The notes under the pieces: model-generated
What the model saw: only the letters and a program-made list of their open reading frames with translations
What the model was told of the DNA's origin: nothing
Databases searched by the model: none
Assembly: GCA_012522985.1 (NCBI GenBank)
Contig: JAAYJJ010000058.1
Coordinates: forward strand, 1 to 13,305
Direction of reading: 5' to 3'
DNA length: 13,305 nt
Origin: Aliarcobacter butzleri
GTDB taxonomy: Bacteria > Campylobacterota > Campylobacteria > Campylobacterales > Arcobacteraceae
Made by a program: the position numbers and the translations under genes
Shown: positions 1 to 7,789 of the stretch, piece after piece
How positions within the stretch are numbered: position 1 is the first letter of the stretch
How the letters are laid out: each line of letters opens with the position of its first letter

Positions 1-355
1 AATGCCAATATACATAATCCACTACCCCAATATGGATAAATCTATCCAAAATATTACTACTTCCAGCAGCAAGGATTAGGCTAAGTGGATAGATAAACTT
101 AACTCTTAAATCTTTGTGTTTGATAAAATATAAAACAATAGCTATTAAAAGAGCTATTTGAATATACTTTAGATACTCTCCCAAAAACTCAAACATCGAA
201 AAAGCAACACCAGTATTATATGCCAAAACTAGTGAAATACAAGAGCCTTGTAGTTCAAAACCATTGACAAAAATAGACTTAATAAACTGATCTAAAACAA
301 AAACTACTATAAAAAGCAATATTGCTTTAGTTATTTGTTGATTTATCCTAAACAT
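1..355 (-). CDS. lspA: Lipoprotein signal peptidase (signal peptidase II), 3'-truncated by window edge
   Basis: Translating leftward from the ATG at 355 gives 118 residues with no stop before the window edge. LspA is the inner-membrane aspartyl protease that cuts the signal peptide from diacylglyceryl-modified prolipoproteins. Visible family marks are an N-terminal hydrophobic helix ending in LDQ (21-23), NTGVAFS (47-53), the [10 protein letters not shown] block (97-106) with putative catalytic Asp104, and the start of the second catalytic motif, GVVDYVYWH (110-118). The remaining roughly 35-40 residues, including the last membrane helix, lie outside. The start codon lies inside the last codons of glmM (13-nt overlap) and no good Shine-Dalgarno sits close upstream, so translation is probably coupled to glmM. 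Identity is secure from the motifs and from the glmM-lspA arrangement known in Campylobacterota. Confidence 0.93.
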   Translation of the reverse strand, partial: MFRINQQITKAILLFIVVFVLDQFIKSIFVNGFELQGSCISLVLAYNTGVAFSMFEFLGEYLKYIQIALLIAIVLYFIKHKDLRVKFIYPLSLILAAGSSNILDRFIHIGVVDYVYWH

Positions 356-1680
356 TTTTTAAAAAAACCACTCAACTCTTCTATAGCTTCATCTACATCT
401 TTTTGTTTTTTGCCCTCAATCAAAACTCTTAGTTTATTTTCTGTTCCAGAGTATCTAATAAGCTCTCTTAAGCCTTTTGCTCTAATTTTCTCTAAAAGTT
501 CATCTAATCCTTTTATCTCATTTAGAGGGATTTTTTGCTCTACTTTAATGTTTTTTAGTACTTGTGGATAGAGTTTAAATGGATTTAATTCTTCACTTGC
601 CTTTTTATTACTTTTTAACATCATAGCAAGTACTTGCAATGCTGAGGCTAGTCCATCTCCTGTTTTAGCAACATCACTAAATATAATATGTCCACTTTGT
701 TCTCCGCCAAAATTGACTCCATTTTTATTCATCATATCAAGTACATATTTATCTCCAACATCAGCTCTTAAAAGCTTAATATTGTGCTTTTCTAAGTAAT
801 CTTCTAGGGCTTTATTGCTCATAACAGTTGCAACACAAGCATCACCTTTTAGAAGTCCTTGTTCTTTTAGATATACACTCAAAGCTCCAAGAAGTTTATC
901 TCCATCTACAACTTGCCCTCTTTCATCTACAACAACAAGTCTATCAGCATCTCCATCAAGAGCTATACCAATATCTGCTCTATACTCTTTGACATATTGA
1001 GCTATTTTATTTGGATATAAAGCCCCGCACTCATCGTTGATATTAAATCCATTTGGAGTGTTATTTAGTACAATTACTTCTGCACCAAGCTCTTGTAGGA
1101 TAGTTGGAGCTACTTTATAAGCTGCTCCATTAGCACAATCAAGAACAATCCTTAGATCTCTTAGAGTCAAATCTTTTGGAAAAGTACTTTTAATATGAAC
1201 TATATATCTTCCTATAACATCATCTATTCTTTTTGATGAGCCTATTTCTTTGCCTGTACATTGACTTTGGGATATAAGTTCATCATCATAAAAAATCTTT
1301 TCAATCTCTTGTTCACATGTACTTTGAAGTTTATCTCCTAGATGATTAAAAAACTTTACTCCATTATCCTCAAAAGGATTATGCGAAGCACTAAGCATAA
1401 TTCCAGCATCACATCTCATATTTTCAGTCAAAAAAGCAATAGCAGGAGTTGGCATAGGTCCTATTTGTATAACATCATACCCAACTGCTGTAAGTCCGCT
1501 AACAAGAGCATTTTCTATCATATACCCGCTTCTTCTAGTATCTTTTCCTAGTAAAATCTTATTTGTACTAGAGTGTTTTCTAAAGAAAATCCCAGCAGCC
1601 ATCGCTAGTTTCATAGCTACCTCAGCACTTAAAAATTCCCCAGCTTTACCCCTAACTCCATCTGTTCCAAAGAGCTTCAT
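343..1680 (-). CDS. glmM: Phosphoglucosamine mutase
   Basis: GlmM interconverts glucosamine-6-phosphate and glucosamine-1-phosphate in the cytoplasm, feeding UDP-GlcNAc for peptidoglycan and lipopolysaccharide. The 445-residue protein has the normal family length and all four landmarks: FGTDGVRG at 4-11, the phosphoserine loop SASHNP (97-102, Ser99 being the expected phosphorylated residue), the metal loop DGDADR (242-247), sugar-binding GGEQSGH (325-331), and a C-terminal phosphate-binding RYSGTEN (409-415). The RYSGTEN form differs slightly from the commoner RPSGTE. An AGAGGGG Shine-Dalgarno lies a few bases before the ATG. It overlaps lspA downstream and is divergent from rpsT. The phosphoserine and metal loops separate it from unrelated enzymes, and its length and N-terminus favour GlmM over phosphomannomutase. 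Confidence 0.97.
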   Translation of the reverse strand: MKLFGTDGVRGKAGEFLSAEVAMKLAMAAGIFFRKHSSTNKILLGKDTRRSGYMIENALVSGLTAVGYDVIQIGPMPTPAIAFLTENMRCDAGIMLSASHNPFEDNGVKFFNHLGDKLQSTCEQEIEKIFYDDELISQSQCTGKEIGSSKRIDDVIGRYIVHIKSTFPKDLTLRDLRIVLDCANGAAYKVAPTILQELGAEVIVLNNTPNGFNINDECGALYPNKIAQYVKEYRADIGIALDGDADRLVVVDERGQVVDGDKLLGALSVYLKEQGLLKGDACVATVMSNKALEDYLEKHNIKLLRADVGDKYVLDMMNKNGVNFGGEQSGHIIFSDVAKTGDGLASALQVLAMMLKSNKKASEELNPFKLYPQVLKNIKVEQKIPLNEIKGLDELLEKIRAKGLRELIRYSGTENKLRVLIEGKKQKDVDEAIEELSGFFKKCLG

Positions 1681-1777
1681 TTGTTCCCCTCTATAATAAG
1701 TTTTTTATTTAACCTAACTTTAATCTATATTTTTGTAGTATTCTATCCTTAAAAATTTTATAAAGAGGTTAAACGAA
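1681..1777. promoter_or_regulatory. Divergent promoter region between glmM and rpsT
   Basis: This 97-bp AT-rich gap must hold promoters for both directions. On the minus strand TAGAAT (1740-1745) is a reasonable -10 for glmM with a leader of about 50 nt. On the plus strand TATTCT (1739-1744) overlaps it, and TATAAT at 1692-1697 is an alternative that would give a leader of about 75 nt for rpsT. No convincing -35 is seen, which fits the T-rich, -35-less RpoD promoters known in Campylobacter. Which -10 is used cannot be decided from sequence. Confidence 0.35.
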
Positions 1778-2038
1778 ATGGCAAACCACAAATCTGCTGA
1801 AAAAAGAGCAAGACAAACAATAGTAAAGACTGAAAGAAACAGATTTTACAAAACAAGAATTAAAAACATTACTAGAAGTGTTCTAGAGGCTGTAGAAGCA
1901 AACGACAAAGAAAAAGCAACACAAAGTATGAAACTAGCTAATAAATACTTTCACCATTGTGTAAGTAAAGGTATTTTAGCAAAAGGTACAGCATCAAGAA
2001 AAGTAGGAAGATTACAGTTAAAAGTTAATGCACTTTAA
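1778..2038 (+). CDS. rpsT: Small ribosomal subunit protein S20 (bS20)
   Basis: bS20 is an rRNA-binding protein of the 30S subunit that binds 16S rRNA early in assembly. The 86-residue product is highly basic, starts with the diagnostic [13 protein letters not shown], and has the expected all-helical composition and length. The family ending, [17 protein letters not shown], is present. An AGAGG Shine-Dalgarno precedes the ATG by about 10 nt. prfA follows 72 nt downstream on the same strand, an arrangement seen in related genomes, so co-transcription is likely. Identification is secure. Confidence 0.97.
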   Translation: MANHKSAEKRARQTIVKTERNRFYKTRIKNITRSVLEAVEANDKEKATQSMKLANKYFHHCVSKGILAKGTASRKVGRLQLKVNAL

Positions 2039-2049
2039 TTAGTGTAATC

Positions 2050-2080
2050 TTTTTGTTTTAATACAAAAATTTTCTTTTTC
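2050..2080 (+). terminator. Weak AT-rich hairpin with T-rich tail after rpsT
   Basis: TTTTTGT (2050-2056) can pair with ACAAAAA (2063-2069) around a 6-nt loop, followed by a T-rich stretch. The stem has only one G-C pair, so it would at best be a partial terminator or attenuator between rpsT and prfA. It could also be chance in AT-rich DNA. Confidence 0.22.
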
Positions 2081-2110
2081 CTTGAAATGCAAAAAGCAGG
2101 TAGATAACTA

Positions 2111-3175
2111 ATGCAAAAAAAACTTCAACCATTTATTGATAGATATGAAGAGATAAATGAACTTTTGATTTCACCAGATATAATCAATGATATCAAAAAA
2201 ATGACAACTATCTCAAAAGAACAATCAGAATTAGCTCCTATTGTAGAAAAAGCAAGAGAGTATATAAAGACGGTTAATCAAATAGAAGAAAATAAAATCC
2301 TTCTAGAAGATAAAGAGCTTAGTGATCTAGCCAAAGAGGAACTCAAAATCCTAGAACCACTTAAAACCCAGCTTGAAGAGGATATAAAAATAGTTCTTCT
2401 TCCAACAGATCCAAATGATGATAAAAATATCTATTTAGAACTTCGTGCTGGTACTGGTGGAGATGAAGCTGCTATCTTTGTAGGAGATCTTTTTAGAGCT
2501 TATGTAAGATATGCTGAAGTAAAAAACTGGAAAGTTGAACTTATAAGCTCAAGTGAGAGTGATGCTGGTGGGTATAAGGAGCTTATAGCTCTTTTTAGAG
2601 GTGAGAAGGTCTATAGTAGGCTCAAATATGAAGGTGGCACACATAGAGTCCAAAGAGTTCCTGCAACAGAGTCTCAAGGAAGAGTGCATACATCAGCTAT
2701 TACAGTTGCGGTTATGCCTGAAGTTGATGATGTTGATATTCAGATAAATCCAAATGATCTTAAAATAGATGTTATGAGAAGTAGTGGTTGTGGTGGACAA
2801 AGTGTAAATACAACAGATAGTGCTGTAAGAATAACACATATCCCAACAGGTATAGTAGTAACCAATCAAGATCAAAAATCTCAACACAAAAACAAAGAAA
2901 AGGCAATGAATGTACTAAAAGCTAGGCTTTATGATATCCAGCTCCAAGAGCAGATGGAAAAGGATAGCCAAAATAGAAAAGCCCAAGTAGGTACAGGTGA
3001 TAGAAGTGGAAGAATTAGAACATATAATTATCCACAAAATAGAGTAACAGATCATAGAATAAATTTAACACTTTATAGACTAGAACCTTTGATGAATGAT
3101 GGTGTTTTTGATGAACTTATAGATCCTCTTATAGCCGATCATCAAGCAAGACTTATCGAAGCAAATGAGCTTTGA
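2111..3175 (+). CDS. prfA: Peptide chain release factor 1
   Basis: RF1 reads UAA and UAG stop codons in the ribosomal A site and triggers peptidyl-tRNA hydrolysis. The 354-residue protein is full length. It has an N-terminal helical domain, the PAT tripeptide (184-186) that marks RF1 rather than RF2 (which has SPF), and the GGQ catalytic motif (228-230) within [17 protein letters not shown]. The Gln is the usual target of N5-methylation by PrmC. The start-proximal AGG (2098-2100) is a weak Shine-Dalgarno with a 10-nt gap. An upstream ATG at 2087 opens a six-codon ORF that ends 3 nt before this start. dbpA follows 31 nt later, making a likely translation/ribosome-assembly operon with rpsT. Confidence 0.97.
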   Translation: MQKKLQPFIDRYEEINELLISPDIINDIKKMTTISKEQSELAPIVEKAREYIKTVNQIEENKILLEDKELSDLAKEELKILEPLKTQLEEDIKIVLLPTDPNDDKNIYLELRAGTGGDEAAIFVGDLFRAYVRYAEVKNWKVELISSSESDAGGYKELIALFRGEKVYSRLKYEGGTHRVQRVPATESQGRVHTSAITVAVMPEVDDVDIQINPNDLKIDVMRSSGCGGQSVNTTDSAVRITHIPTGIVVTNQDQKSQHKNKEKAMNVLKARLYDIQLQEQMEKDSQNRKAQVGTGDRSGRIRTYNYPQNRVTDHRINLTLYRLEPLMNDGVFDELIDPLIADHQARLIEANEL

Positions 3176-3206
3176 TATCTCTTTTTTATTTTTTTAAATA
3201 CTTTTT

Positions 3207-4589
3207 ATGAATAACTCAATACAACAACAAATATATAATAAATTATCAAACTCTACTATAGAAAATCTTAAAAATCTATCATATAACTCTTTTACTCCAA
3301 TACAAGAAAAAACTCTTCTTATTACACTTGAGGGAAAAGATTTAATAGCCAAGGCTAAAACAGGAAGTGGCAAAACAGCAGCTTTTGGAATACCTATAAT
3401 AGAAAAACTTGATATTAAATATTTTCGTATTCAAGCTATTGTACTTTGTCCAACTAGGGAATTAGCAAATCAAGTTGCAAATGAGCTTAGAAATCTAGCA
3501 AAATCTAAACATAATATCAAAATAACTCTTCTTTGTGGTGGGGTTCCATATAAGCCACAAGTTCACTCTCTTAGCCATCAAGCTCATATAGTTGTAGGTA
3601 CTCCAGGTAGAATACTAAAACATCTACAAGAGGGAAACTTTAGTACAAAAGATATAGATACATTTGTACTTGATGAGGCTGATAGAATGTTGGATATGGG
3701 GTTTATAGAAGATATAAAAAGTATTATAAAGTTTTTGCCAAAAAATCGCCAAAATATGCTCTTTAGTGCTACCTATCCAATTAAAATAGAGTCTTTAACA
3801 CAAGAGTTTATGAACTCTCCTTATATAGTCGAAGCACAATCTCTACACTCACAATCTACAATAAATCAATATTTTTATCAAGTAAATAGTAGTGAAGAAA
3901 AAAACTATCTTATACTTAAAACTCTTCAAGAGTATAAACCTATATCAACTATTATCTTTTGTAATACAAAACTAGCTTGTAAAGCACTATCAAGTGAGCT
4001 TGATAGCTTTGGGTTAGAGGCTTTAGAGCTTCATAGTGATTATGATCAAAAAGAGAGAAATGAAGTATTAGCTCTTTTTTCAAATAAAAGCTATCCTTTA
4101 CTTATAGCTACTGATGTAGCTTCTAGAGGACTTGATATAGATGATGTAGAGCTTGTTATAAACTATGATTTACCGCAAGATATAGAAAACTATATTCATA
4201 GAATTGGAAGAACAGCAAGAGCAGGTAAACGTGGCGTAGCAATATCTTGCGTAGAAGATATTGAACTTTTTAAAGATATAGTAGAGTTTAGCAATAGTGA
4301 TAGTAAGCTGTTGGATATTACAATAGAGCCTTTAGATAAAAAGTTTGAGTTAAATTCTCCTTATAAATCTATTTTTATCAATGGTGGTAAAAAGCAAAAA
4401 TTAAATAAAGGTGATATTGTAGGGGCTTTGATGGCTTCAAAACAGATCTCAAAAGATGATATAGGCAAAATTATAACTTATGATTTTAGTAGTTATGTAG
4501 CAGTTAAAAATGAAGTTAGCCATATAGCTTTAGAACTTTTAAATAATCAAAAAATCAAAGCAAAATACTACAAGGCTTTTTTAAAGTAG
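3207..4589 (+). CDS. dbpA: DEAD-box ATP-dependent RNA helicase, DbpA type
   Basis: The protein (460 aa) is a cytoplasmic DEAD-box RNA helicase. Seen in order: Q-motif FTPIQ (29-33), Walker A KTGSGKT (51-57), PTREL (82-86), TPGR (132-135), DEAD (156-159), SAT (187-189), ATDVASRGLDI (301-311) and HRIGRTARAG (331-340). The C-terminal 75 residues (about 385-460, SIFINGGKKQKLNKGD onward with DIGKI and YVAV) match the DbpA RNA-binding domain, which in E. coli DbpA recognises hairpin 92 of 23S rRNA during 50S assembly. That domain is why I call it DbpA rather than RhlE or CsdA. The ATG has no visible Shine-Dalgarno in the T-rich 31-nt gap after prfA, so coupling to prfA or start-proximal AU-rich initiation is possible. 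The next gene is convergent. Confidence 0.9.
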   Translation: MNNSIQQQIYNKLSNSTIENLKNLSYNSFTPIQEKTLLITLEGKDLIAKAKTGSGKTAAFGIPIIEKLDIKYFRIQAIVLCPTRELANQVANELRNLAKSKHNIKITLLCGGVPYKPQVHSLSHQAHIVVGTPGRILKHLQEGNFSTKDIDTFVLDEADRMLDMGFIEDIKSIIKFLPKNRQNMLFSATYPIKIESLTQEFMNSPYIVEAQSLHSQSTINQYFYQVNSSEEKNYLILKTLQEYKPISTIIFCNTKLACKALSSELDSFGLEALELHSDYDQKERNEVLALFSNKSYPLLIATDVASRGLDIDDVELVINYDLPQDIENYIHRIGRTARAGKRGVAISCVEDIELFKDIVEFSNSDSKLLDITIEPLDKKFELNSPYKSIFINGGKKQKLNKGDIVGALMASKQISKDDIGKIITYDFSSYVAVKNEVSHIALELLNNQKIKAKYYKAFLK

Positions 4590-4600
4590 TAGGTTTTTTT
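4566..4600 (+). terminator. Probable intrinsic terminator at the dbpA end
   Basis: TACTAC (4566-4571) pairs with GTAGTA (4586-4591) around a 14-nt loop. GG and then seven Ts (4594-4600) follow. The hairpin overlaps the dbpA stop codon. The stem is short and the loop large, so strength is uncertain, but the position and T-tract suit termination of the rpsT-prfA-dbpA transcript. Confidence 0.35.
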
Positions 4601-4601
4601 A

Positions 4602-4635
4602 GTAAGGTTCTTATGCTTTAGCACAAAAACCTTAC
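4602..4635. other. Imperfect hairpin in the convergent dbpA/SDR gap
   Basis: GTAAGGTT (4602-4609) is perfectly complementary to AACCTTAC (4628-4635). Inside, TT/AA and TGC/GCA pair after single mismatches, closing on a TTTA loop at 4617-4620, so nearly the whole 34 nt folds. Neither strand has a T-tract immediately after the hairpin. It could stop or stabilise both convergent transcripts or block 3' exonucleases, but it is not a canonical terminator. Confidence 0.5.
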
Positions 4636-4657
4636 AGATTATATAAACTAAGACAAA

Positions 4658-5368
4658 CTATAAAATACTCTTAGCAAACTCACTTTCTATAGATTTTGGA
4701 TTATTTAATAAACTCTCTTGAACCATTTTTGCAAAACTATCAGGATAGATTTCATACTCTTTTTTTGCAAAAGAAGTAAATATCTCTTTTGCTATATCAC
4801 TAGCACTTGTTTTTGGCATATCCAAATCTTTAACCATATCTGTATCTATTGGTCCTGGAAAAACCTCATAAACTTCTATCTCTTTTAGTGCCATATGAGC
4901 CCTTAAAGCTTGAGTAACAGAGTGCAAAGCTGCTTTTGAAGCACTATATAGTCCCATAATAGGGAAATTTACAAGTGCAGCAACTGAAGTGATATTTATA
5001 ATAGCTCCATTTTTATTTATCTTATTTTCAAAAGATCTACAAATATTTAGTGTTCCAAAAAGATTTACTTCAAAATCTATTTTTTCATCATCAAAAACTA
5101 TTTTTCCACTATTTGCTCCAGCGTTATTGATCAAAATATCTATATATTCTATTGTCAAAGCCACCTCTTCAACTCTAGATTTATCTGTAATATCTACTAT
5201 TTCTATTATAAGATTTGGATTATTTTGTTGTAATTTTTGTAATTTATCTGTTTTTCTAGCATAACAATAGATTTTTTTTGCACCACTACTTATAGCATAC
5301 TCTACCAAAGCTATACCAAGTCCACCATTTGCACCTGTAATTAAAACAACTTTATCCTCTAGACTCAT
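4658..5368 (-). CDS. Short-chain dehydrogenase/reductase family oxidoreductase
   Basis: A classical SDR of 236 residues with an N-terminal Rossmann fold for NAD(P)H. It shows TGANGGLG (11-18), a DI pair at 59-60 that probably contacts the adenine, NNAG (81-84), catalytic Ser128 in NITSVAA, YSASK with Tyr141 and Lys145, and PGPIDTDM (171-178). The Arg38-Lys39 region just after the second strand hints at NADP(H), but this is inference. Substrate cannot be read from the sequence, as SDRs span sugars, lipids, steroids and xenobiotics. A TAGGAG Shine-Dalgarno precedes the ATG. It lies 21 nt downstream of the rhodanese gene on the same strand, so the two are probably co-transcribed, though no functional link is evident. 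Confidence 0.88.
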   Translation of the reverse strand: MSLEDKVVLITGANGGLGIALVEYAISSGAKKIYCYARKTDKLQKLQQNNPNLIIEIVDITDKSRVEEVALTIEYIDILINNAGANSGKIVFDDEKIDFEVNLFGTLNICRSFENKINKNGAIINITSVAALVNFPIMGLYSASKAALHSVTQALRAHMALKEIEVYEVFPGPIDTDMVKDLDMPKTSASDIAKEIFTSFAKKEYEIYPDSFAKMVQESLLNNPKSIESEFAKSIL

Positions 5369-5389
5369 CTAACACTCCTATATTTTAAG

Positions 5390-6094
5390 TTATCGTATTT
5401 TACCATTTTTATTATTTATTACTGGTAATCCAACACTAAGCCACGAACTTATACCACCCCTATACCACATTATTTTATCTTGTGGATAACCTATATCTAT
5501 AAGTTTTTGCATAGCTCTTGATGACTGAACACACCAAATACCGTTACAAAAAAGAACCATAGTCTTTGCATTTGTAAAATCAAAAGTGCCATTTTGTAAC
5601 TCTTTTAAGCCTAGTTTTTGAAGATTTAGCAAATACTCATCCATAAACATCTCATCAGCTTCAAGCTCATCATATGGAATACTAATAGCAGTTGGGATGG
5701 TTATATCCTCATACCAAGATAGTGGCCTACTATCTACTAATATATATTTATCTGAATCTTGACTTGATTTGTATTTGATAAACTCAAGTACTTCTAGCTC
5801 ACCTAAGGTCTTTATATTTTCATTAAAATTTATTGGTTGGGTTATACCTTTTGTGGTAATAAACTCTTTTTTGCATTTTTGATCTATATTTTTTGAAGCA
5901 AAATCACCACTCCAAAAGTTTTGGCTACTCATAGCTATATCTATACACTCTTTTGGTTGAGATTTTTGTATAAAAACTTTTTTACGACTACCATCAAGCA
6001 AAGTATGCTCTACTTCAAATCCACTATAAGGAAGATTTATAATAGATGATGAAAAAAGCAAAATAGGAAATAAGAAAATCATAAAAACTCTCAT
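5390..6094 (-). CDS. Exported rhodanese-like domain protein
   Basis: The 234-residue protein begins with an uncleaved-looking or Sec-type signal (residues 1-19, MR then a hydrophobic run with no lipobox Cys), so it should act in the periplasm or be anchored there. Residues about 100-228 resemble a rhodanese domain: ILVDSRPLSWYED (118-130), the TAISIPYDEL block, and the active-site loop VLFCNGIWCVQSSRA (180-194) with Cys183, then WYRGGISSWLSVGLPV (210-225), a typical rhodanese ending. The loop carries a second cysteine, Cys188. The segment between signal and domain (20-100) includes Cys50 and Cys74 and I do not recognise it. Likely roles are sulfur transfer or thiol redox chemistry outside the cytoplasm. 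AGGAG precedes the ATG. Confidence 0.8.
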   Translation of the reverse strand: MRVFMIFLFPILLFSSSIINLPYSGFEVEHTLLDGSRKKVFIQKSQPKECIDIAMSSQNFWSGDFASKNIDQKCKKEFITTKGITQPINFNENIKTLGELEVLEFIKYKSSQDSDKYILVDSRPLSWYEDITIPTAISIPYDELEADEMFMDEYLLNLQKLGLKELQNGTFDFTNAKTMVLFCNGIWCVQSSRAMQKLIDIGYPQDKIMWYRGGISSWLSVGLPVINNKNGKIR

Positions 6095-6103
6095 AAAAGC
6101 TCC

Positions 6104-6140
6104 TTTTTTTATAAGTTTTTATAGTTTTTTATGGTAAAAT
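6104..6140 (+). promoter_or_regulatory. RpoD-type promoter for the antiporter gene
   Basis: TAAAAT (6135-6140) preceded by TGG (6132-6134) forms an extended -10. Upstream, T-tracts at 6104-6110, 6116-6120 and 6125-6130 recur about every 10 bp with no -35 box. This is the pattern described for Campylobacter jejuni RpoD promoters. Transcription would begin near 6147, giving a leader of about 30 nt. Confidence 0.55.
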
Positions 6141-6175
6141 TTCACTTCTTTTTAATTTAAAACAAAGAGTCAATC

Positions 6176-7789
6176 TTGGATATCTTAACTATTATTGTTA
6201 TAACCCTAACCATATCTTTAGCTATAAATATTGTATTAAAAAGATATAATATCTCACCTATAGTGGGTTATATCTTTACTGGTGCTATTATAACCTTTTT
6301 TGTAGATTTGTCAATAATAGATAGTCATTATATAGAAAAAGTTGCAGAGTTTGGAATAGTATTTTTAATGTTTACTATAGGATTGGAGTTTTCTATACAA
6401 CATCTTAAAATGATGAAAAAAGAGGTTTTTGTATTTGGACTTTTACAAGTACTTTTTACTGCAACCATTTTTGGTATGATAGCTCACTATATTTTTGGAT
6501 TAAATACCAATACATCTGTTATTATAGGTGCGGCTTTATCTCTTTCTTCAACTGCAATAGTGCTAAAAATATTAAATGAAACTGGAGATATACATAGACC
6601 TTATGGAAGAAACTCTTTAGGGATTTTGCTTTTTCAAGATATTGCCGTTATTCCAATACTACTTATGATCTCTTTTTTATCAACAAGAGATGATGTATCT
6701 GTTGGTGGACTCTTGCTTCAAACGTTTCTTTCTGGTATATTTGTACTAGTAATTCTTTTTTTACTTGAAAAATATGCTACAACCAAATTTTTATCTGCTG
6801 TAACTAAGAGCAAATCAAATGAGCTTTTTATTGCTGCTATTATTTTAATAGTATTATCAGCTTCACTACTAGCTGATTATTTTGGCTTTTCATACTCTTT
6901 GGGGGCTTTTATAGCTGGTATGCTTATAGCTGAAACTAAATTTAAACATCAAATTATAGCTGACCTTATACCTTTTAGAGATATTTTATTGGGGCTATTT
7001 TTTATTACTGTTGGTTTACAGATTAATTTTACTACTATATTAAATAACTTTTTTACTATTATAGCTTTGAGTATAGCTATTTTACTATTAAAATCTATAT
7101 TAATCTTTTTGGTAGTAAGAATATTTACTTTTACAAAAAGAGCTTTAAAAACCGCTTTTACATTGGCACAAATTGGGGAGTTTTCTTTTGTAATTTTTGC
7201 TCTAGCCAAATCAAACTCTTTAATCGATAGCCAAGTACTTCAAATACTAGTTTCTGTTATAGTTATATCACTGATTTTTACATCTTTATTTGTTAGATAT
7301 GTAAGAGAGTTTACAAATATGCTCTATAATAAAAAAACAGAGACTCTAGAAAGTCCTATAGTTACAGCTGAGATTAGCCATCATATTATAGTTTGTGGTT
7401 ACTCTCTTTTGGGACAAAAGATTGTAAAACAACTTAGAAAAAAAGATTTACCATATATGGTAGTTGATAGTGATCAAACACTTGTTGAAAGAGGAGACTT
7501 CAACGGAGATGTTGTGTTTTTTGGTAATGCTGCATCAAAAACTATTTTGGAATCTATGTTTTTAAAAAATGCTATGGCTGTTATTATAGCAATAGACAAT
7601 GATGATAAAGTAAGACTTATTTGTGAAGCTATTAAATCAATAAGACCTGATATTCATATTATAGTTAAAATCTCTCATCGATCACAAGTAGATGATTTGG
7701 TTGAGCTTGGAGTAGAGGATTTTGTCAATGAAAATGAAAGTGTAGCTAAACTTTTAGTAAGCAAAGCTATGAAGTGTGATTTGGTTTAG
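6176..7789 (+). CDS. KefB/KefC-like monovalent cation:proton antiporter (CPA2) with RCK domain
   Basis: An inner-membrane transporter of 537 residues expected to exchange K+ or Na+ for protons. Residues 1-375 are a dozen or so hydrophobic helices with CPA2 marks: MFTIGLEFS (65-73), LLFQDIAVIP (151-160, with the conserved QD pair at 154-155) and SLGAFIAGMLIAE (241-253). Residues 402-520 form a cytoplasmic RCK/TrkA-N domain, VCGYSLLGQ (406-414) followed by VVDSD (429-433). The glycine loop reads GYSLLG, with Ser410 in place of the middle Gly of GxGxxG. The start is TTG at 6176, since no in-frame ATG occurs before Met65 and the TTG restores a proper first helix. AAGAG lies 6 nt upstream. KefB-type K+ efflux is one option, but transported ion and glutathione gating cannot be assigned. 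Confidence 0.87.
   Translation: MDILTIIVITLTISLAINIVLKRYNISPIVGYIFTGAIITFFVDLSIIDSHYIEKVAEFGIVFLMFTIGLEFSIQHLKMMKKEVFVFGLLQVLFTATIFGMIAHYIFGLNTNTSVIIGAALSLSSTAIVLKILNETGDIHRPYGRNSLGILLFQDIAVIPILLMISFLSTRDDVSVGGLLLQTFLSGIFVLVILFLLEKYATTKFLSAVTKSKSNELFIAAIILIVLSASLLADYFGFSYSLGAFIAGMLIAETKFKHQIIADLIPFRDILLGLFFITVGLQINFTTILNNFFTIIALSIAILLLKSILIFLVVRIFTFTKRALKTAFTLAQIGEFSFVIFALAKSNSLIDSQVLQILVSVIVISLIFTSLFVRYVREFTNMLYNKKTETLESPIVTAEISHHIIVCGYSLLGQKIVKQLRKKDLPYMVVDSDQTLVERGDFNGDVVFFGNAASKTILESMFLKNAMAVIIAIDNDDKVRLICEAIKSIRPDIHIIVKISHRSQVDDLVELGVEDFVNENESVAKLLVSKAMKCDLV

Noticed and set aside
6899..6906. G-run (GGGGG) as a phase-variable homopolymer tract
   Set aside because: Five Gs is too short for the slippage-prone G8 or longer tracts that cause phase variation in this group, and it lies in a conserved part of the antiporter.
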